A stretch of 64,000 bases of DNA from CAG-1138 sp964495385 (GCA_964495385.1 CAZBVO010000003.1:27995-91994), one strand, 5' to 3'; counted from the first letter of the stretch, positions 42,580-52,145 are shown. Translations and numbers: made by a program. The notes: generated from the sequence alone by a model not told the origin.

Positions 42580-44727
42580 ATGGAAATTACCGACAGTTTG
42601 ATTGAAAAGGTTAAAGCCAATTATACTACCGACAGCGCCGAGAGAATTCTCGCCGCCTATTCCTATGCCGAAAAAATGCACGACGGGCAGTTCAGAAAAT
42701 CCGGCGAGCCGTATATAATTCACCCGTGTGCTGTTGCGGAAATTTTGATTGACCTCGGTTTTGACGAGGCAACTATTATGGCCGCACTTTTGCACGACGT
42801 TATCGAGGATACTTCCGCAACAGACGACGACATCAAAAATCGGTTTGGCGACGAAGTTTTGTACTTGGTTGAAGGCGTCACCAAGTTAGACAGACTGAAA
42901 TTTGAAAATGTTGAGGAAGAACAGGCCGAAAACCTCAGAAAAATGTTTTTTGCCATGGCAAAGGACTACCGCGTAATAATCATTAAGCTTGCCGACCGTT
43001 TGCACAATATGCGGTCGTTGTCGGCTTTGCCGCCTCACAGACAGCAGGCCATCGCCTCCGAAACCATGGAAATTTACGCAAAAATGGCGGGGCGATTGGG
43101 TCTTAGCCTCATAAAGAGCGAGCTTGAAGACTTGGCAATGCGCTATCTGTATCCCGATGATTATTATCAGCTTGCGCACATGGTCAAATCCAAACTTGCC
43201 GAACGGCAGGAATACGTTTCGCTTGTTTGCGAAATAATCAGAAAACAACTTGACGAACTCGGCATCAAGGGCGACGTTTTCGGCCGCCCGAAACATCTTT
43301 ACAGCATTTGGCGCAAGATGAAGACGCAAGGCAAAACCTTCGATCAAATCTACGACCTCACCGCCGTCAGGGTGCTTGTGGAGAGCGTAAAGGATTGCTA
43401 CACGGTTTTGGGCACAATTCACACGCTTTGGAAGCCGATTCCGGGCAGGTTTAAGGATTACATCGCAATGCCTAAGCCTAACAACTATCAAAGTTTGCAC
43501 ACCACGGTTATAACCAACTATCGCGAACCTGCCGAAATTCAAATCCGAACCTACGAAATGCACAAGGTCGCCGAATACGGTATCGCCGCGCATTGGAAAT
43601 ACAAAGAACAAGGCAAAAACGTCAAAAAAGTCGACACGTCCCTCAATTGGATGAAAGACATTATGGACGCTGATGCCGCCGCAAGAGACAATAAGGAATT
43701 TTTAAACAGCGTCAAAACCAACATTTTGGACGACGAAATCTTCATCTTTACGCCAAAAGGCAAGGTTGTCGGGCTTCCTGTAGGAAGCACGCCTATCGAT
43801 TTTGCCTATGCCGTTCACAGCGAAGTCGGCAACAAATGCACGGGCGCAAAGGTAAACATGAAAATGGTTCCGCTCACCACCACTTTGAAAACGGGCGACA
43901 TCGTCGAAATTGTCACTTCAAACGCTTCGCACGGCCCGAGCAGAGATTGGCTTAAAATAGTAAAATCCGCGGGCGCTCGCAACAAAATCCGCCAGTTTTT
44001 GAAGCGTGAGATGAAGGAAGAAAACATCAAACGCGGCAAGGATATGTTGGAGCACGAGGCAAAACGTCGCGGCTACAATTTGTCGGAACTTATGAGCGAA
44101 CAATGGTTGAATTACGTTATGAACCGCTATTCCGTTTCGTCGCTCGACGACTTGTATGCCTCGGTCGGATACGGCGGTTTGAACACAAACCAGATTCTAG
44201 TCAAGCTTATCGACTTTTTCAAAAAGGATTTGCTGACCAAAAACCCCGTTGTGGACATTAAGGGCGAAACTTCTTCGCCGCAACGCAGGCGTTCAAACGA
44301 CGGCGTCATAATTAAAGGCTACGACGACTTTGTCGTGCGTTTGTCACACTGTTGCAACCCGGTTCCGGGCGACAAAATAATCGGTTACATCAGCCGTGGC
44401 AGAGGCGTCAGCGTTCACTGCGTCGATTGCCCGAACGTCAAAAACATGGAAGCCGAACGGCTTATCGAAGCAAAGTGGGACGACGTTATCGGCAACAAAT
44501 TTGTGGCAACCATAAACATTCTTGCCGACAACAAAGGCGGCATTTTGGCGGAAATCACAAACACAATCGCTCAAATGAAAATTCAAATTACGGCCGCATT
44601 TGCTAAACTTGACAGAGAGGTCGGGGCGATTATCAACGTTTCGATGGAAATTTCCTCAACGACGCAGCTTGAGGAAGTCATCGGAAAACTTATGAAAATC
44701 AAGGGCGTTCACGACGTACACAGATAA
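42580..44727 (+). CDS. relA: Bifunctional (p)ppGpp synthetase/hydrolase RelA/SpoT
   Basis: 715 residues, long RSH protein of the stringent response. HD hydrolase domain with LLHDVIEDTS near 72; synthetase domain with DLTAVRVLV and YQSLHTTV (about 255-310); TGS domain (TPKGKVVGLPVGSTPIDFAYAVH); zinc-finger/helical region with LSHCCNPVPGD; C-terminal ACT domain. All catalytic motifs of both activities are visible. It starts 1 base after recJ. Confidence 0.96.
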   Translation: MEITDSLIEKVKANYTTDSAERILAAYSYAEKMHDGQFRKSGEPYIIHPCAVAEILIDLGFDEATIMAALLHDVIEDTSATDDDIKNRFGDEVLYLVEGVTKLDRLKFENVEEEQAENLRKMFFAMAKDYRVIIIKLADRLHNMRSLSALPPHRQQAIASETMEIYAKMAGRLGLSLIKSELEDLAMRYLYPDDYYQLAHMVKSKLAERQEYVSLVCEIIRKQLDELGIKGDVFGRPKHLYSIWRKMKTQGKTFDQIYDLTAVRVLVESVKDCYTVLGTIHTLWKPIPGRFKDYIAMPKPNNYQSLHTTVITNYREPAEIQIRTYEMHKVAEYGIAAHWKYKEQGKNVKKVDTSLNWMKDIMDADAAARDNKEFLNSVKTNILDDEIFIFTPKGKVVGLPVGSTPIDFAYAVHSEVGNKCTGAKVNMKMVPLTTTLKTGDIVEIVTSNASHGPSRDWLKIVKSAGARNKIRQFLKREMKEENIKRGKDMLEHEAKRRGYNLSELMSEQWLNYVMNRYSVSSLDDLYASVGYGGLNTNQILVKLIDFFKKDLLTKNPVVDIKGETSSPQRRRSNDGVIIKGYDDFVVRLSHCCNPVPGDKIIGYISRGRGVSVHCVDCPNVKNMEAERLIEAKWDDVIGNKFVATINILADNKGGILAEITNTIAQMKIQITAAFAKLDREVGAIINVSMEISSTTQLEEVIGKLMKIKGVHDVHR

Positions 44728-45162
44728 ATGAAAAGCGTAATTCAGGTTGTAAAAAGTGCCGACATCGTCATTGACGGCGTCCCTGGCGGAAAAATTGACA
44801 GGGGTTTGGTGGTGCTTGTCGCGTACACGGACGGCGACACCGAAGCAAACGTCGATTTTTTTGTAAACAAAATTTTGGATTTGCGAATTTTCCCAGACGA
44901 AAACGGCAAGTTGAATTTGTCCGTCAAAGACGTGGGCGGAAGCATAATGCTGGTGTCCAATTTTACGCTTTACGGCGATGCGAGAAAAGGGCGCAGGCCG
45001 AGTTATTCTGCCTCGGCGGCTCCCGAAATTTCAAAACCGTTGTTTTTGACCACAAAAAAGAAGTTTGAAGAAAAAATCAACACCGTTTCCGGCAATTTCG
45101 GCTCGGATATGCAGGTGTCGTTGGTCAACGACGGCCCGATTACGTTGATTTTGGAGGCGTAA
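44728..45162 (+). CDS. dtd: D-aminoacyl-tRNA deacylase
   Basis: 144 residues. Removes D-amino acids from mischarged tRNA. SNFTLYGDARKGRRPSYS and the C-terminal NDGPITLILEA (Gly-Pro motif) identify it. The first is a slight variant of the usual SQFTLY. The ATG directly follows the relA stop, and the relA-dtd order is common in Bacillota. The next gene starts immediately after the dtd stop. Confidence 0.95.
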   Translation: MKSVIQVVKSADIVIDGVPGGKIDRGLVVLVAYTDGDTEANVDFFVNKILDLRIFPDENGKLNLSVKDVGGSIMLVSNFTLYGDARKGRRPSYSASAAPEISKPLFLTTKKKFEEKINTVSGNFGSDMQVSLVNDGPITLILEA

Positions 45163-45774
45163 ATGAAGGTTTACACTATTGTTTGTCCGCCGTTGGACAG
45201 CAACACTTACGTGGTTGCGAACGGCAATAGGGCCATAGTTATAGATGCAGCTTGCAGTTTGGGCGAGCTGACAAAAATTTGCTCGGCAAAAAAACTTACC
45301 GTCGAAGCGATGCTTATGACTCACGGACATTTTGACCATGCGGCCACGGGCAGTAAATTAAAGGCCGAAGGCATACCGACGTACATTCACCGCCTGGATG
45401 CCGACAAGCTTACTTCTTTTAAAAATATGGCCGTATTTATGGGCTACCACTTTAACAAATTTTCCGCCGACCACCTTTTGGAGGACGGGGACAAGCTGTC
45501 GCTTGCGGGGCTTGAAATAGAAGTGATTCACACGCCGGGACACAGCGAAGGCGGCGTATGTTACAAAATCGGGGATGCGTTATTCACTGGGGACACAATT
45601 TTTAAGATGGGTTACGGGCGCACCGATTTTATGGACGGCAGTTTTTCGGCTCTGACCGAAAGCGCAAAAAAGATATTCAAAATTGAGCATAATTTGACCG
45701 TTTATCCGGGGCACGGCTTGCCGTCGACGCTGGATTACGAACGAAAAAACAATCCTATAAATTTTGACGAGTGA
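45163..45774 (+). CDS. Metallo-beta-lactamase-fold hydrolase (glyoxalase II-like)
   Basis: 203 residues. Binuclear zinc hydrolase fold with THGHFDHAA near residue 54, HTPGHSEGGVCY near 124, and FTGDTIF. The short length without the C-terminal helical domain of true glyoxalase II fits the YqgX type. Substrate not determined. It continues the relA-dtd run with no gap. Confidence 0.9.
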   Translation: MKVYTIVCPPLDSNTYVVANGNRAIVIDAACSLGELTKICSAKKLTVEAMLMTHGHFDHAATGSKLKAEGIPTYIHRLDADKLTSFKNMAVFMGYHFNKFSADHLLEDGDKLSLAGLEIEVIHTPGHSEGGVCYKIGDALFTGDTIFKMGYGRTDFMDGSFSALTESAKKIFKIEHNLTVYPGHGLPSTLDYERKNNPINFDE

Positions 45775-47186
45775 TGATTAAATTCCGTTTTCAAACCGAC
45801 AGCAATTTTCAAAGCGACCTTATGGACGTAGTAAGGGCGTTTTTTCCGTATGTTGAAGAAGGCGAGACGTTTGACGACGTTTTGATTTTTTCGGAAGGCG
45901 ATTTAGGCGACGGACTTTATGGGGTGAAAATCCAAGGAAGCTTCGGTGAAAAAGAGCAGACGATGCCTCTTTCTTCCGAGTGGGACAAGTGGGAGCTTAA
46001 GCGCAAAACCAAACGTTTTTGCAAAATATTTTTGTACCGTTTTTTGAAAAATCTTACCGGTCGAGAGCTTCCGTACGGAAGTTTGACGGGCATCAGACCA
46101 ACCAAACTTTATCGGGACTTGGAGGAGAGAGGCGAGGACGCCGAGCGGACTTTTTTGGAAGATTTCGACTGTTCTGCCTACAAAACCGAACACGTCAAAA
46201 TTATTGCCGAAAACCAAAAACCGTATCTTAATATAGGCGAGAGTGAGGTTGATTTTTTTGTAAACATTCCGTTTTGTCCGACCAGATGCGCATATTGCAG
46301 CTTTGTTTCGGTTGCAATCGACAAACTTAAAAAATATCTTCCTGACTATGTAAAACTTGTCAAAAGAGAGATAAGTATTCTAAAAAGAGTGCTTTTTGAG
46401 AATAATTTTAGGGTAAATGCCGTTTATTTTGGCGGTGGAACGCCAACTTCGCTTCCTGCTGACATGCTTGACGACGTTTTGTCCGAAATCGATTTTCCGT
46501 ACAAGGAGTTCACCGTCGAGGCCGGTAGGCCCGACACTTTGAGCCGAGAAAAACTGGACGTCCTTAAAAAGCACGGAGTAACCAGAATAAGCATAAATCC
46601 GCAAACTTTCAACGACAAAACCTTAAAACTTATCGGTCGCGATCACACCGTTGCCGATTTTTACAAGGCTGTCGAACTTGCCGCAGATTACGATTTTGAC
46701 GTCAATTTCGATTTGATTGCCATGCTTCCGGAGGAGACTTTGGAAGACTTTAAGTTCAGTGTCGAGAAGGCAATCGAGCTGTCGCCCGAAAACATTACGG
46801 TGCATACTTTGAGTCTCAAACGTGGAAGCGTTTTGACCTTGTCCGGACACGACAATTCCGACTGGCGTCTTGCCGACGAAATGGTTTCGTACGCCGACCG
46901 CCGCTTGAAAGAGGAAGGCTATTTGCCTTACTACATGTACCGTCAAAAACACGTTTCGGGCAATCTTGAAAACACAGGCTACGCAAAAAGCGGCAAAATT
47001 TGCATTTACAACATCGACATTATGGAAGAAAACGCTTCCATTCTCGCCGCGGGGGCGGGTAGCATTTCTAAACGCCTTTTCAAAAGCGAAGGGCGATTGG
47101 AGCGGCAGGCCGACTTTAAAGCGGTTAAGGATTACGTCGAACGCTTTGACGAAGTTGAGGAAAAAACGCAAAGTTTTTGGAAATAA
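45774..47186 (+). CDS. hemZ: Coproporphyrinogen dehydrogenase-like radical-SAM protein HemZ
   Basis: 470 residues from the ATG at 45774, overlapping the previous stop by 1 base. A GTG one codon earlier is also possible. The radical-SAM motif CPTRCAYC lies near residue 166 with an unusually long N-terminal extension, the HemZ layout. YFGGGTPTSLP and RISINPQTFNDKTLKLIGR are family signatures. No other heme gene lies nearby, so the true substrate is uncertain. Confidence 0.88.
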   Translation: MIKFRFQTDSNFQSDLMDVVRAFFPYVEEGETFDDVLIFSEGDLGDGLYGVKIQGSFGEKEQTMPLSSEWDKWELKRKTKRFCKIFLYRFLKNLTGRELPYGSLTGIRPTKLYRDLEERGEDAERTFLEDFDCSAYKTEHVKIIAENQKPYLNIGESEVDFFVNIPFCPTRCAYCSFVSVAIDKLKKYLPDYVKLVKREISILKRVLFENNFRVNAVYFGGGTPTSLPADMLDDVLSEIDFPYKEFTVEAGRPDTLSREKLDVLKKHGVTRISINPQTFNDKTLKLIGRDHTVADFYKAVELAADYDFDVNFDLIAMLPEETLEDFKFSVEKAIELSPENITVHTLSLKRGSVLTLSGHDNSDWRLADEMVSYADRRLKEEGYLPYYMYRQKHVSGNLENTGYAKSGKICIYNIDIMEENASILAAGAGSISKRLFKSEGRLERQADFKAVKDYVERFDEVEEKTQSFWK

Positions 47187-47210
47187 TTTTCAAAACCACG
47201 CTTATTTTTG

Positions 47211-47239
47211 TTTACATAATTTTTAATTTATGTTAAGAT
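47211..47239 (+). promoter_or_regulatory. Promoter of rpsO
   Basis: TTTACA 47211-47216, spacer 17, TAAGAT 47234-47239. An 80-base leader with a CCGAAG / CTTTCGG hairpin separates it from the gene. S15 often represses its own mRNA through such leaders. Confidence 0.65.
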
Positions 47240-47329
47240 GTTTTCGTACCTTTGGCAAGGTTTGACTGGCTACTCCGAAGTCTTACGTTGCTTTCGGTAA
47301 ATTATTTATCCAAAGAAGGAGGCTAAAAA

Positions 47330-47593
47330 ATGGATAAAGTTAAAAAACAACAAATCATCAAGGATTTCCAAAGAAGCGAAGGCGACACCGGTTCGCCGGA
47401 AGTTCAGGTCGCATTGTTGACCGCTCGCATCGCTGAGCTGAATGCTCACCTTGCAGTCCACAAAAAAGATCACCACAGCCGCAGAGGTCTTCTGCAGATG
47501 GTCGGCGCACGTCGCAGTCTGTTGGCTTACCTCAAGCAGGAAGATATCGAAAGATACCGTGCTTTGATCGAAAAATTGGGTCTGAGAAAATAG
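47330..47593 (+). CDS. rpsO: 30S ribosomal protein S15
   Basis: 87 residues, normal. QRSEGDTGSPEVQVALLTARIAELNAHL-type sequence (given here in family terms) and HHSRRGLLQMVGARRSLL mark S15. AAGGAGG precedes the ATG. Followed by a terminator and then pnp, as in most bacteria. Confidence 0.96.
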   Translation: MDKVKKQQIIKDFQRSEGDTGSPEVQVALLTARIAELNAHLAVHKKDHHSRRGLLQMVGARRSLLAYLKQEDIERYRALIEKLGLRK

Positions 47594-47601
47594 TCCGTTT
47601 T

Positions 47602-47632
47602 TGTGGGGATGCTTTTGGCGTCCCCATTTTTC
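47602..47632 (+). terminator. Terminator after rpsO
   Basis: GGGGATGC / GCGTCCCC hairpin with a TTTTG loop followed by ATTTTT. It lies between rpsO and pnp and may be partly read through. Confidence 0.78.
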
Positions 47633-47703
47633 GTAAAAAACCGTCAAAAAACTGAAAAATTTTTTGCCGCATTCGGGATTTGGGTGCGGCGTTGGAGGAA
47701 ATA

Positions 47704-49782
47704 ATGGAAAGAAAAATTTTTAAGAACACTATCGGCGGCCGTGAAGTTACGGTCGAAGTCGGCGCATACTGCGGCCAAGCCAACGGAAGCTGTTTGGTTC
47801 GTTGCGGCGATACTGCCGTTTTGACCAACGTAACGATGGCCAAAAGCAAACGTGACGGAATCGACTTTTTCCCTCTGGGTGTCGACTATGTCGAAAAGAT
47901 GTATGCCGTAGGCAAAATTCCGGGCGGCTACACCAAACGCGAAGGCAGAGCAAGCGATAAGGCCATTTTGACCAGCCGTCTTATCGACAGACCTATCCGT
48001 CCGCTTTTCCCGAAAGGATTTTACAACGACGTAGCAGTTGTTTGCACTCCGCTTTCGGTTGACAATAATATTCCGCCTGAGGTTTACGCAATGCTCGGCA
48101 GCAGCATCGCACTCAGCATCAGCGACATTCCGTTTGCAGGCCCTACCGGCAGCGTTATCGTCGGCTACGTTGACGGCAAATACGTCATCAACCCTGACAG
48201 CGAACAGCGCGAAAGAAGCCTTTTGCACCTCAGCCTTTCCGGCACCAAGCAGGCCATTTTGATGGTTGAAGCAGGCGCAAAAATCATTTCCGAAAAGGAA
48301 ATGTTGGATGCTATTTTGTTCGGTCACGAAGAAATCAAACGCATCGTAAGCTGGATTGAAGAAATCGCCGCCGAAGTCGGAAAACCTAAAAAAGAAATCG
48401 CTTTGGAACACGCTTCCGCCGAACTCGAAGCAGACGTTCGTGCTTGGGGCAGTGAAAAAATGGATCACGTTTTGGATACCTTCGACCGTACCGAACGCGA
48501 AGTCAGAGACGATGCTTTGAACGCCGAAGCCGCCGAATATTTTGCAGAAAAATATCCTGACGACCTTAAATACGTCGGTGAAGTTTTGTACGCAATGAAA
48601 AAAGAAAAGGTTCGCGCAAAGATCATCAACGACGGCGTGCGTCCTGACGGCAGAACCCTTACCGAAATCCGTCCTATCTGGTGCGAACACGGCATTTTGC
48701 CACGCGTTCACGGCAGCGCAGTGTTCACTCGCGGACAAACTCAGGCTCTCACTACTTGCACTTTGGGCAGCCTCAGCGAAGTTCAAAAGCTTGACGGTAT
48801 CGAAGAAGACAACTTCAAACGCTATATGCATCAATACAATATGCCGCCGTATTCCACGGGCGAAGCAAAGGGCATGAAAGGCCCGGGCCGCAGGGAAATC
48901 GGTCACGGCGCACTTGCCGAAAGAAGTCTCGAACCGGTTCTTCCTTCCGAAGCCGAATTCCCGTACGCAATCCGCACCGTATCCGACATTTTGTCCTCCA
49001 ACGGCAGCACGTCGCAGGCTTCCGTATGCGGCAGCACTATGGCTCTTATGGATGCAGGCGTTCCTATTAAGGCTCCTGTTGCAGGTATCGCTATGGGTCT
49101 TATCAAAGACGAAGAACACGGCAAAGTTGCCATCATGAGCGACATCCAGGGCCTTGAAGACTTCCTCGGCGATATGGACTTCAAAGTTGCAGGAACCAAG
49201 GACGGCATCACCGCAATCCAAATGGACATCAAAATCAAAGGCATCGACGAACAAATCCTTCGCACCGCTTTGGAACAGGCTCGTCAGGGCAGAATGCACA
49301 TCCTTGGCAAAATGGCCGAATGCATCCCTGAACCTAACAAGGAACTGTCCCGTTACGCTCCGAAGATTTTGAGCTTCCAGATCGATCCGGACAAGATCGG
49401 CGACGTTATCGGCAAGAGCGGTAAGACCATCAACGGCATTATCGACGAAACCGGCGTTAAGATCGACGTAAACGACGAAGGTATGATTTTTGTCAGCTCC
49501 GAAGACGTCGAAGCTTGCGAAAAAGCCAAGAAGATCATCCTCAACATCGTTCACGATCCTGAGGTTGGCGACGTTTACCAAGGCGAAGTCGTAAGAATCA
49601 TGCAGTTTGGCGCATTCGTAAACCTCGCTCCGGGCAAAGACGGACTCGTCCATATCTCCAAGCTCGCTAAAGAACGTGTCGAAAAAGTTGAAGACGTTGT
49701 GAACATCGGCGACATGGTAGAAGTTGAAGTTATCAAAGTTTCCGATAAAGGCATCGACCTCAAGCTTGTCAAAAAACTTTAA
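47704..49782 (+). CDS. pnp: Polyribonucleotide nucleotidyltransferase
   Basis: 692 residues from the ATG at 47704, which has GGAGG upstream. Phosphorolytic 3'-5' exoribonuclease. Two RNase PH domains (DRPIRPLFPKGF in the first; GRREIGHGALAERSLEPVLP and DVQG-like MSDIQGLEDFLGDMDFK in the second), then KH (GKSGKTINGI) and S1 (GDVYQGEVVRIMQFGAFVNL) domains. Complete. Confidence 0.96.
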   Translation: MERKIFKNTIGGREVTVEVGAYCGQANGSCLVRCGDTAVLTNVTMAKSKRDGIDFFPLGVDYVEKMYAVGKIPGGYTKREGRASDKAILTSRLIDRPIRPLFPKGFYNDVAVVCTPLSVDNNIPPEVYAMLGSSIALSISDIPFAGPTGSVIVGYVDGKYVINPDSEQRERSLLHLSLSGTKQAILMVEAGAKIISEKEMLDAILFGHEEIKRIVSWIEEIAAEVGKPKKEIALEHASAELEADVRAWGSEKMDHVLDTFDRTEREVRDDALNAEAAEYFAEKYPDDLKYVGEVLYAMKKEKVRAKIINDGVRPDGRTLTEIRPIWCEHGILPRVHGSAVFTRGQTQALTTCTLGSLSEVQKLDGIEEDNFKRYMHQYNMPPYSTGEAKGMKGPGRREIGHGALAERSLEPVLPSEAEFPYAIRTVSDILSSNGSTSQASVCGSTMALMDAGVPIKAPVAGIAMGLIKDEEHGKVAIMSDIQGLEDFLGDMDFKVAGTKDGITAIQMDIKIKGIDEQILRTALEQARQGRMHILGKMAECIPEPNKELSRYAPKILSFQIDPDKIGDVIGKSGKTINGIIDETGVKIDVNDEGMIFVSSEDVEACEKAKKIILNIVHDPEVGDVYQGEVVRIMQFGAFVNLAPGKDGLVHISKLAKERVEKVEDVVNIGDMVEVEVIKVSDKGIDLKLVKKL

Positions 49783-49796
49783 AAAATAAACTTTTA

Positions 49797-49822
49797 AGCG
49801 TCCCTTTCGGGGCGCTTTTTTG
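49797..49822 (+). terminator. Terminator after pnp
   Basis: AGCGTCCC / GGGGCGCT hairpin with a TTTC loop followed by TTTTT. Confidence 0.85.
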
Positions 49823-49838
49823 ATTGCAAATATAGCAA

Positions 49839-49954
49839 AAATCATATCTTTGCAGCTGTTTTTCTACTGCAAACGCCGCCGAAGTCATATATTTGCGGCG
49901 GTTTTTTGTTGCAAATTCCGTTAAAAATCATACCTTCGGGGCGGTTTGCATAAG
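49839..49954 (+). repeat. Imperfect 43-bp tandem repeat between pnp and ylxY
   Basis: Two full units (49839-49881, 49882-49924) and a partial third (49925-49954) start with AAATCATATC, AAGTCATATA and AAATCATACC. Each carries TTGC and GGCGG-type blocks. Unit junctions form a hairpin CCGCCG / CGGCGG followed by TTTTTT, a second terminator-like structure. Confidence 0.65.
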
Positions 49955-49961
49955 TTAGGGT

Positions 49962-50666
49962 ATGAAAAAATTCAGAAACATAACCGCAAACGTTATAATC
50001 GTAGTGACTCTTTTTGCGCTGTATGCGGTCACCTCGGGCATGGGTGTCGGCGTCAGCGTTTTCGGCGAAAAAACTTCGCCTGTATACTCGGGCAACAAAA
50101 ACGGGGACTACATAAGCCTTATGATCAACGTTTACTGGGGCACCGAATACGTGCTTCCTATGGCCGCCGAGTTTGAAAAATACGGTTTCAGATGCACGTT
50201 TTTTGTGGGCGGTTCGTGGGCCGACGACAACGTCGCACTTGTCAAAACGCTCTCGGAAAGAGGGTTTGAAATTGCAAATCACGGCTATTTTCACGTTGAT
50301 CACAGCAAACTTTCGTATGACAACAATTTTGACGAAATAGTCATGAATCAGCGTTTAATCGACGAAATAACGGGGTATAAAGGCAATTATCTGTTCGCAC
50401 CGCCGAGCGGAGCGTTTAACGATGCAACCTTAAAATTTTGCCGAGACAACAATTTTACCGTGGTGATGTGGACAAGAGACACCGTCGACTGGCGCGACAA
50501 AAACAGCGAGCTTGTGTTTAAGAGGGCAACAAAAAACATGGCTTCGGGCGATCTGGTGCTGATGCATCCGACGGCGCACACTTTGGCGGCGTTGCCTAAA
50601 ATTTTGTCGGCCATAAAAAGTTCGGGACTCAGGGCCGTTACCGTGAGTGAAAATTTGGGGCTGTAA
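49962..50666 (+). CDS. ylxY: YlxY-like polysaccharide deacetylase-fold protein
   Basis: 234 residues. N-terminal signal anchor (about 10-30) and a NodB-type fold. The catalytic TFDDG motif is replaced by INVYWG (N56, V57 in place of the two Asp), while the zinc histidine pair survives as NHGYFH (H107, H111). Loss of the acid makes deacetylation doubtful. Position after pnp and before an M16 peptidase is the same as B. subtilis ylxY. No good Shine-Dalgarno site; AGGG lies close to the ATG. Confidence 0.85.
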   Translation: MKKFRNITANVIIVVTLFALYAVTSGMGVGVSVFGEKTSPVYSGNKNGDYISLMINVYWGTEYVLPMAAEFEKYGFRCTFFVGGSWADDNVALVKTLSERGFEIANHGYFHVDHSKLSYDNNFDEIVMNQRLIDEITGYKGNYLFAPPSGAFNDATLKFCRDNNFTVVMWTRDTVDWRDKNSELVFKRATKNMASGDLVLMHPTAHTLAALPKILSAIKSSGLRAVTVSENLGL

Positions 50667-50727
50667 AAGGTTTACTTTGCTTCGTTTTGATGATATAATT
50701 ATTGTTAAATTCGGAGATAAATTTGAT

Positions 50728-51990
50728 ATGAAAAAACTTTACACTTTTCCAAACGGATTAAAATTGGTCTATCAAAAGTTGCCAAATCTGCACTCGGTGT
50801 CCGTGGGCGTGTTCGTAAACACCGGCTCGGGCAACGAAACGGAGAAAAACAACGGCATTTCGCACTTCATCGAGCATATGTTTTTTAAGGGAACGACCTC
50901 GAGGTCGGCCTTCGACATTGCCGAATGTATGGAGAGCATCGGTGCCGACATAAATGCCTATACCACAAAAAGTAACACTTGTTTTTACACGGTTTCGATT
51001 GATTCGGACTTTGAAAAATGCGCTGAACTTTTGTCGGACATGTACTTCAATTCGGTTTTTGCCGAAGAGGAAATCGAGCGTGAAAAAGCCGTGGTTTTGG
51101 AAGAAATAGACATGAACGAGGACGATCCGCAGGACGTCGTGGTTGAACTTGCGGCATCCGAGTGGTTTAAATCCAACAGCCTTTCTCGTCCTATTTTGGG
51201 CTCGAAAGAAAACGTCAGGTCGTTTACCCGAGAGGACATTTTGGCCTATATGGACGATTTTTACACCGCCGACAACACCGTCGTGAGCGTTGCGGGCAAC
51301 GTCTCTTGGCAAGTGGTTTATGCGACAATTAAAAAAGAGTTTTGCGCAAAATTTAGCAAAAAAACGGCAAAAAAGGTCGAAATCAAGCCGTCTGTCGGTG
51401 CGGTTTCGCAGGTTGAAAAATTCAAAAAAACCGAGCAGGGAAACGTTCTTTTGGTTTTTAACGGCCTTAAAGAATACGACGGCGACACCGTTGCTTTGCA
51501 ACTTTTGAACAGTGTGTTCGGCGGCACTATGTCGGGCAGACTGTTTCAGGAGATAAGGGAAAAACTCGGCCTGGCTTATTCCGTTTACAGCTATCCGGCC
51601 GTTTATGCCGCAGAGGGTTGTTATTGCGTTTACGTCGGGACCAACACCGCAAGTTTGGACAAGGCGGTTGCTGCGGTCAGGTGCGAAATAGACAAACTGA
51701 AAACGAACGGCATAACCGAAGCGGAATTTAAAAAAGGAAAGGCGCAACTGAAGTCGGCGTTTGTTTTCGGGCAGGAGTCCGGCTCGACGTTGATGAGACT
51801 GTTCGGGAAATACGCTTTAGGCACGGGAAAACTGTTTGATTTTGATGCAAGAATGGCCGAAATCGATGCCGTTACCCTGGAAGACGTCAACCGTGTTGCG
51901 GCAAAAGTGTTCGACTTTTCGCGAGTTACCGTCAGCTACGTCGGACCAAAGGTCGACGTCGACCTTAAAAAGCACTTTGAAAACACTTGA
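50728..51990 (+). CDS. mlpA: M16-family zinc peptidase (MlpA/YmxG-like)
   Basis: 420 residues from the ATG at 50728, with GGAG upstream. Upstream codons in the same frame overlap the previous gene and are rejected. The inverted zinc motif HFIEH is at 46-50, and the third ligand Glu lies near 122 (LEEIDMNEDDP). The C-terminal M16 domain with the Arg/Tyr motif region (GLAYSVYSYP) is present. Same neighbourhood as B. subtilis mlpA. Confidence 0.92.
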   Translation: MKKLYTFPNGLKLVYQKLPNLHSVSVGVFVNTGSGNETEKNNGISHFIEHMFFKGTTSRSAFDIAECMESIGADINAYTTKSNTCFYTVSIDSDFEKCAELLSDMYFNSVFAEEEIEREKAVVLEEIDMNEDDPQDVVVELAASEWFKSNSLSRPILGSKENVRSFTREDILAYMDDFYTADNTVVSVAGNVSWQVVYATIKKEFCAKFSKKTAKKVEIKPSVGAVSQVEKFKKTEQGNVLLVFNGLKEYDGDTVALQLLNSVFGGTMSGRLFQEIREKLGLAYSVYSYPAVYAAEGCYCVYVGTNTASLDKAVAAVRCEIDKLKTNGITEAEFKKGKAQLKSAFVFGQESGSTLMRLFGKYALGTGKLFDFDARMAEIDAVTLEDVNRVAAKVFDFSRVTVSYVGPKVDVDLKKHFENT

Positions 51991-52020
51991 CCGAAATTTT
52001 AAATTTAATATTAAAAATTG

Positions 52021-52049
52021 TTGAAAACCTTATATAAATATGCTATAAT
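52021..52049 (+). promoter_or_regulatory. Promoter of ftsK/spoIIIE with a flanking inverted repeat
   Basis: TTGAAA 52021-52026, spacer 17, TATAAT 52044-52049. AAAACCTTATATA (52024-52036) inside the promoter has an exact inverted copy at 52098-52110. A hairpin GTGCG / CGCAC lies at 52065-52078. Confidence 0.72.
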
Positions 52050-52145
52050 GTCTATATATTGTGGGTGCGTAGGCGCACGCAATAACATTTTGCACTATAT
52101 ATAAGGTTTTTCTTATATCGTTGTGCATGAACCGCGGAGGTTGGT

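Noticed and set aside
47644..49845. 733-residue minus-strand frame
   Set aside because: Antisense to pnp, produced by its biased codon use; it also spans two terminators.
49839..49954. CRISPR array
   Set aside because: The repeats are imperfect, directly abutting, without spacers, and no cas gene is present. No CRISPR array was seen anywhere in the window.
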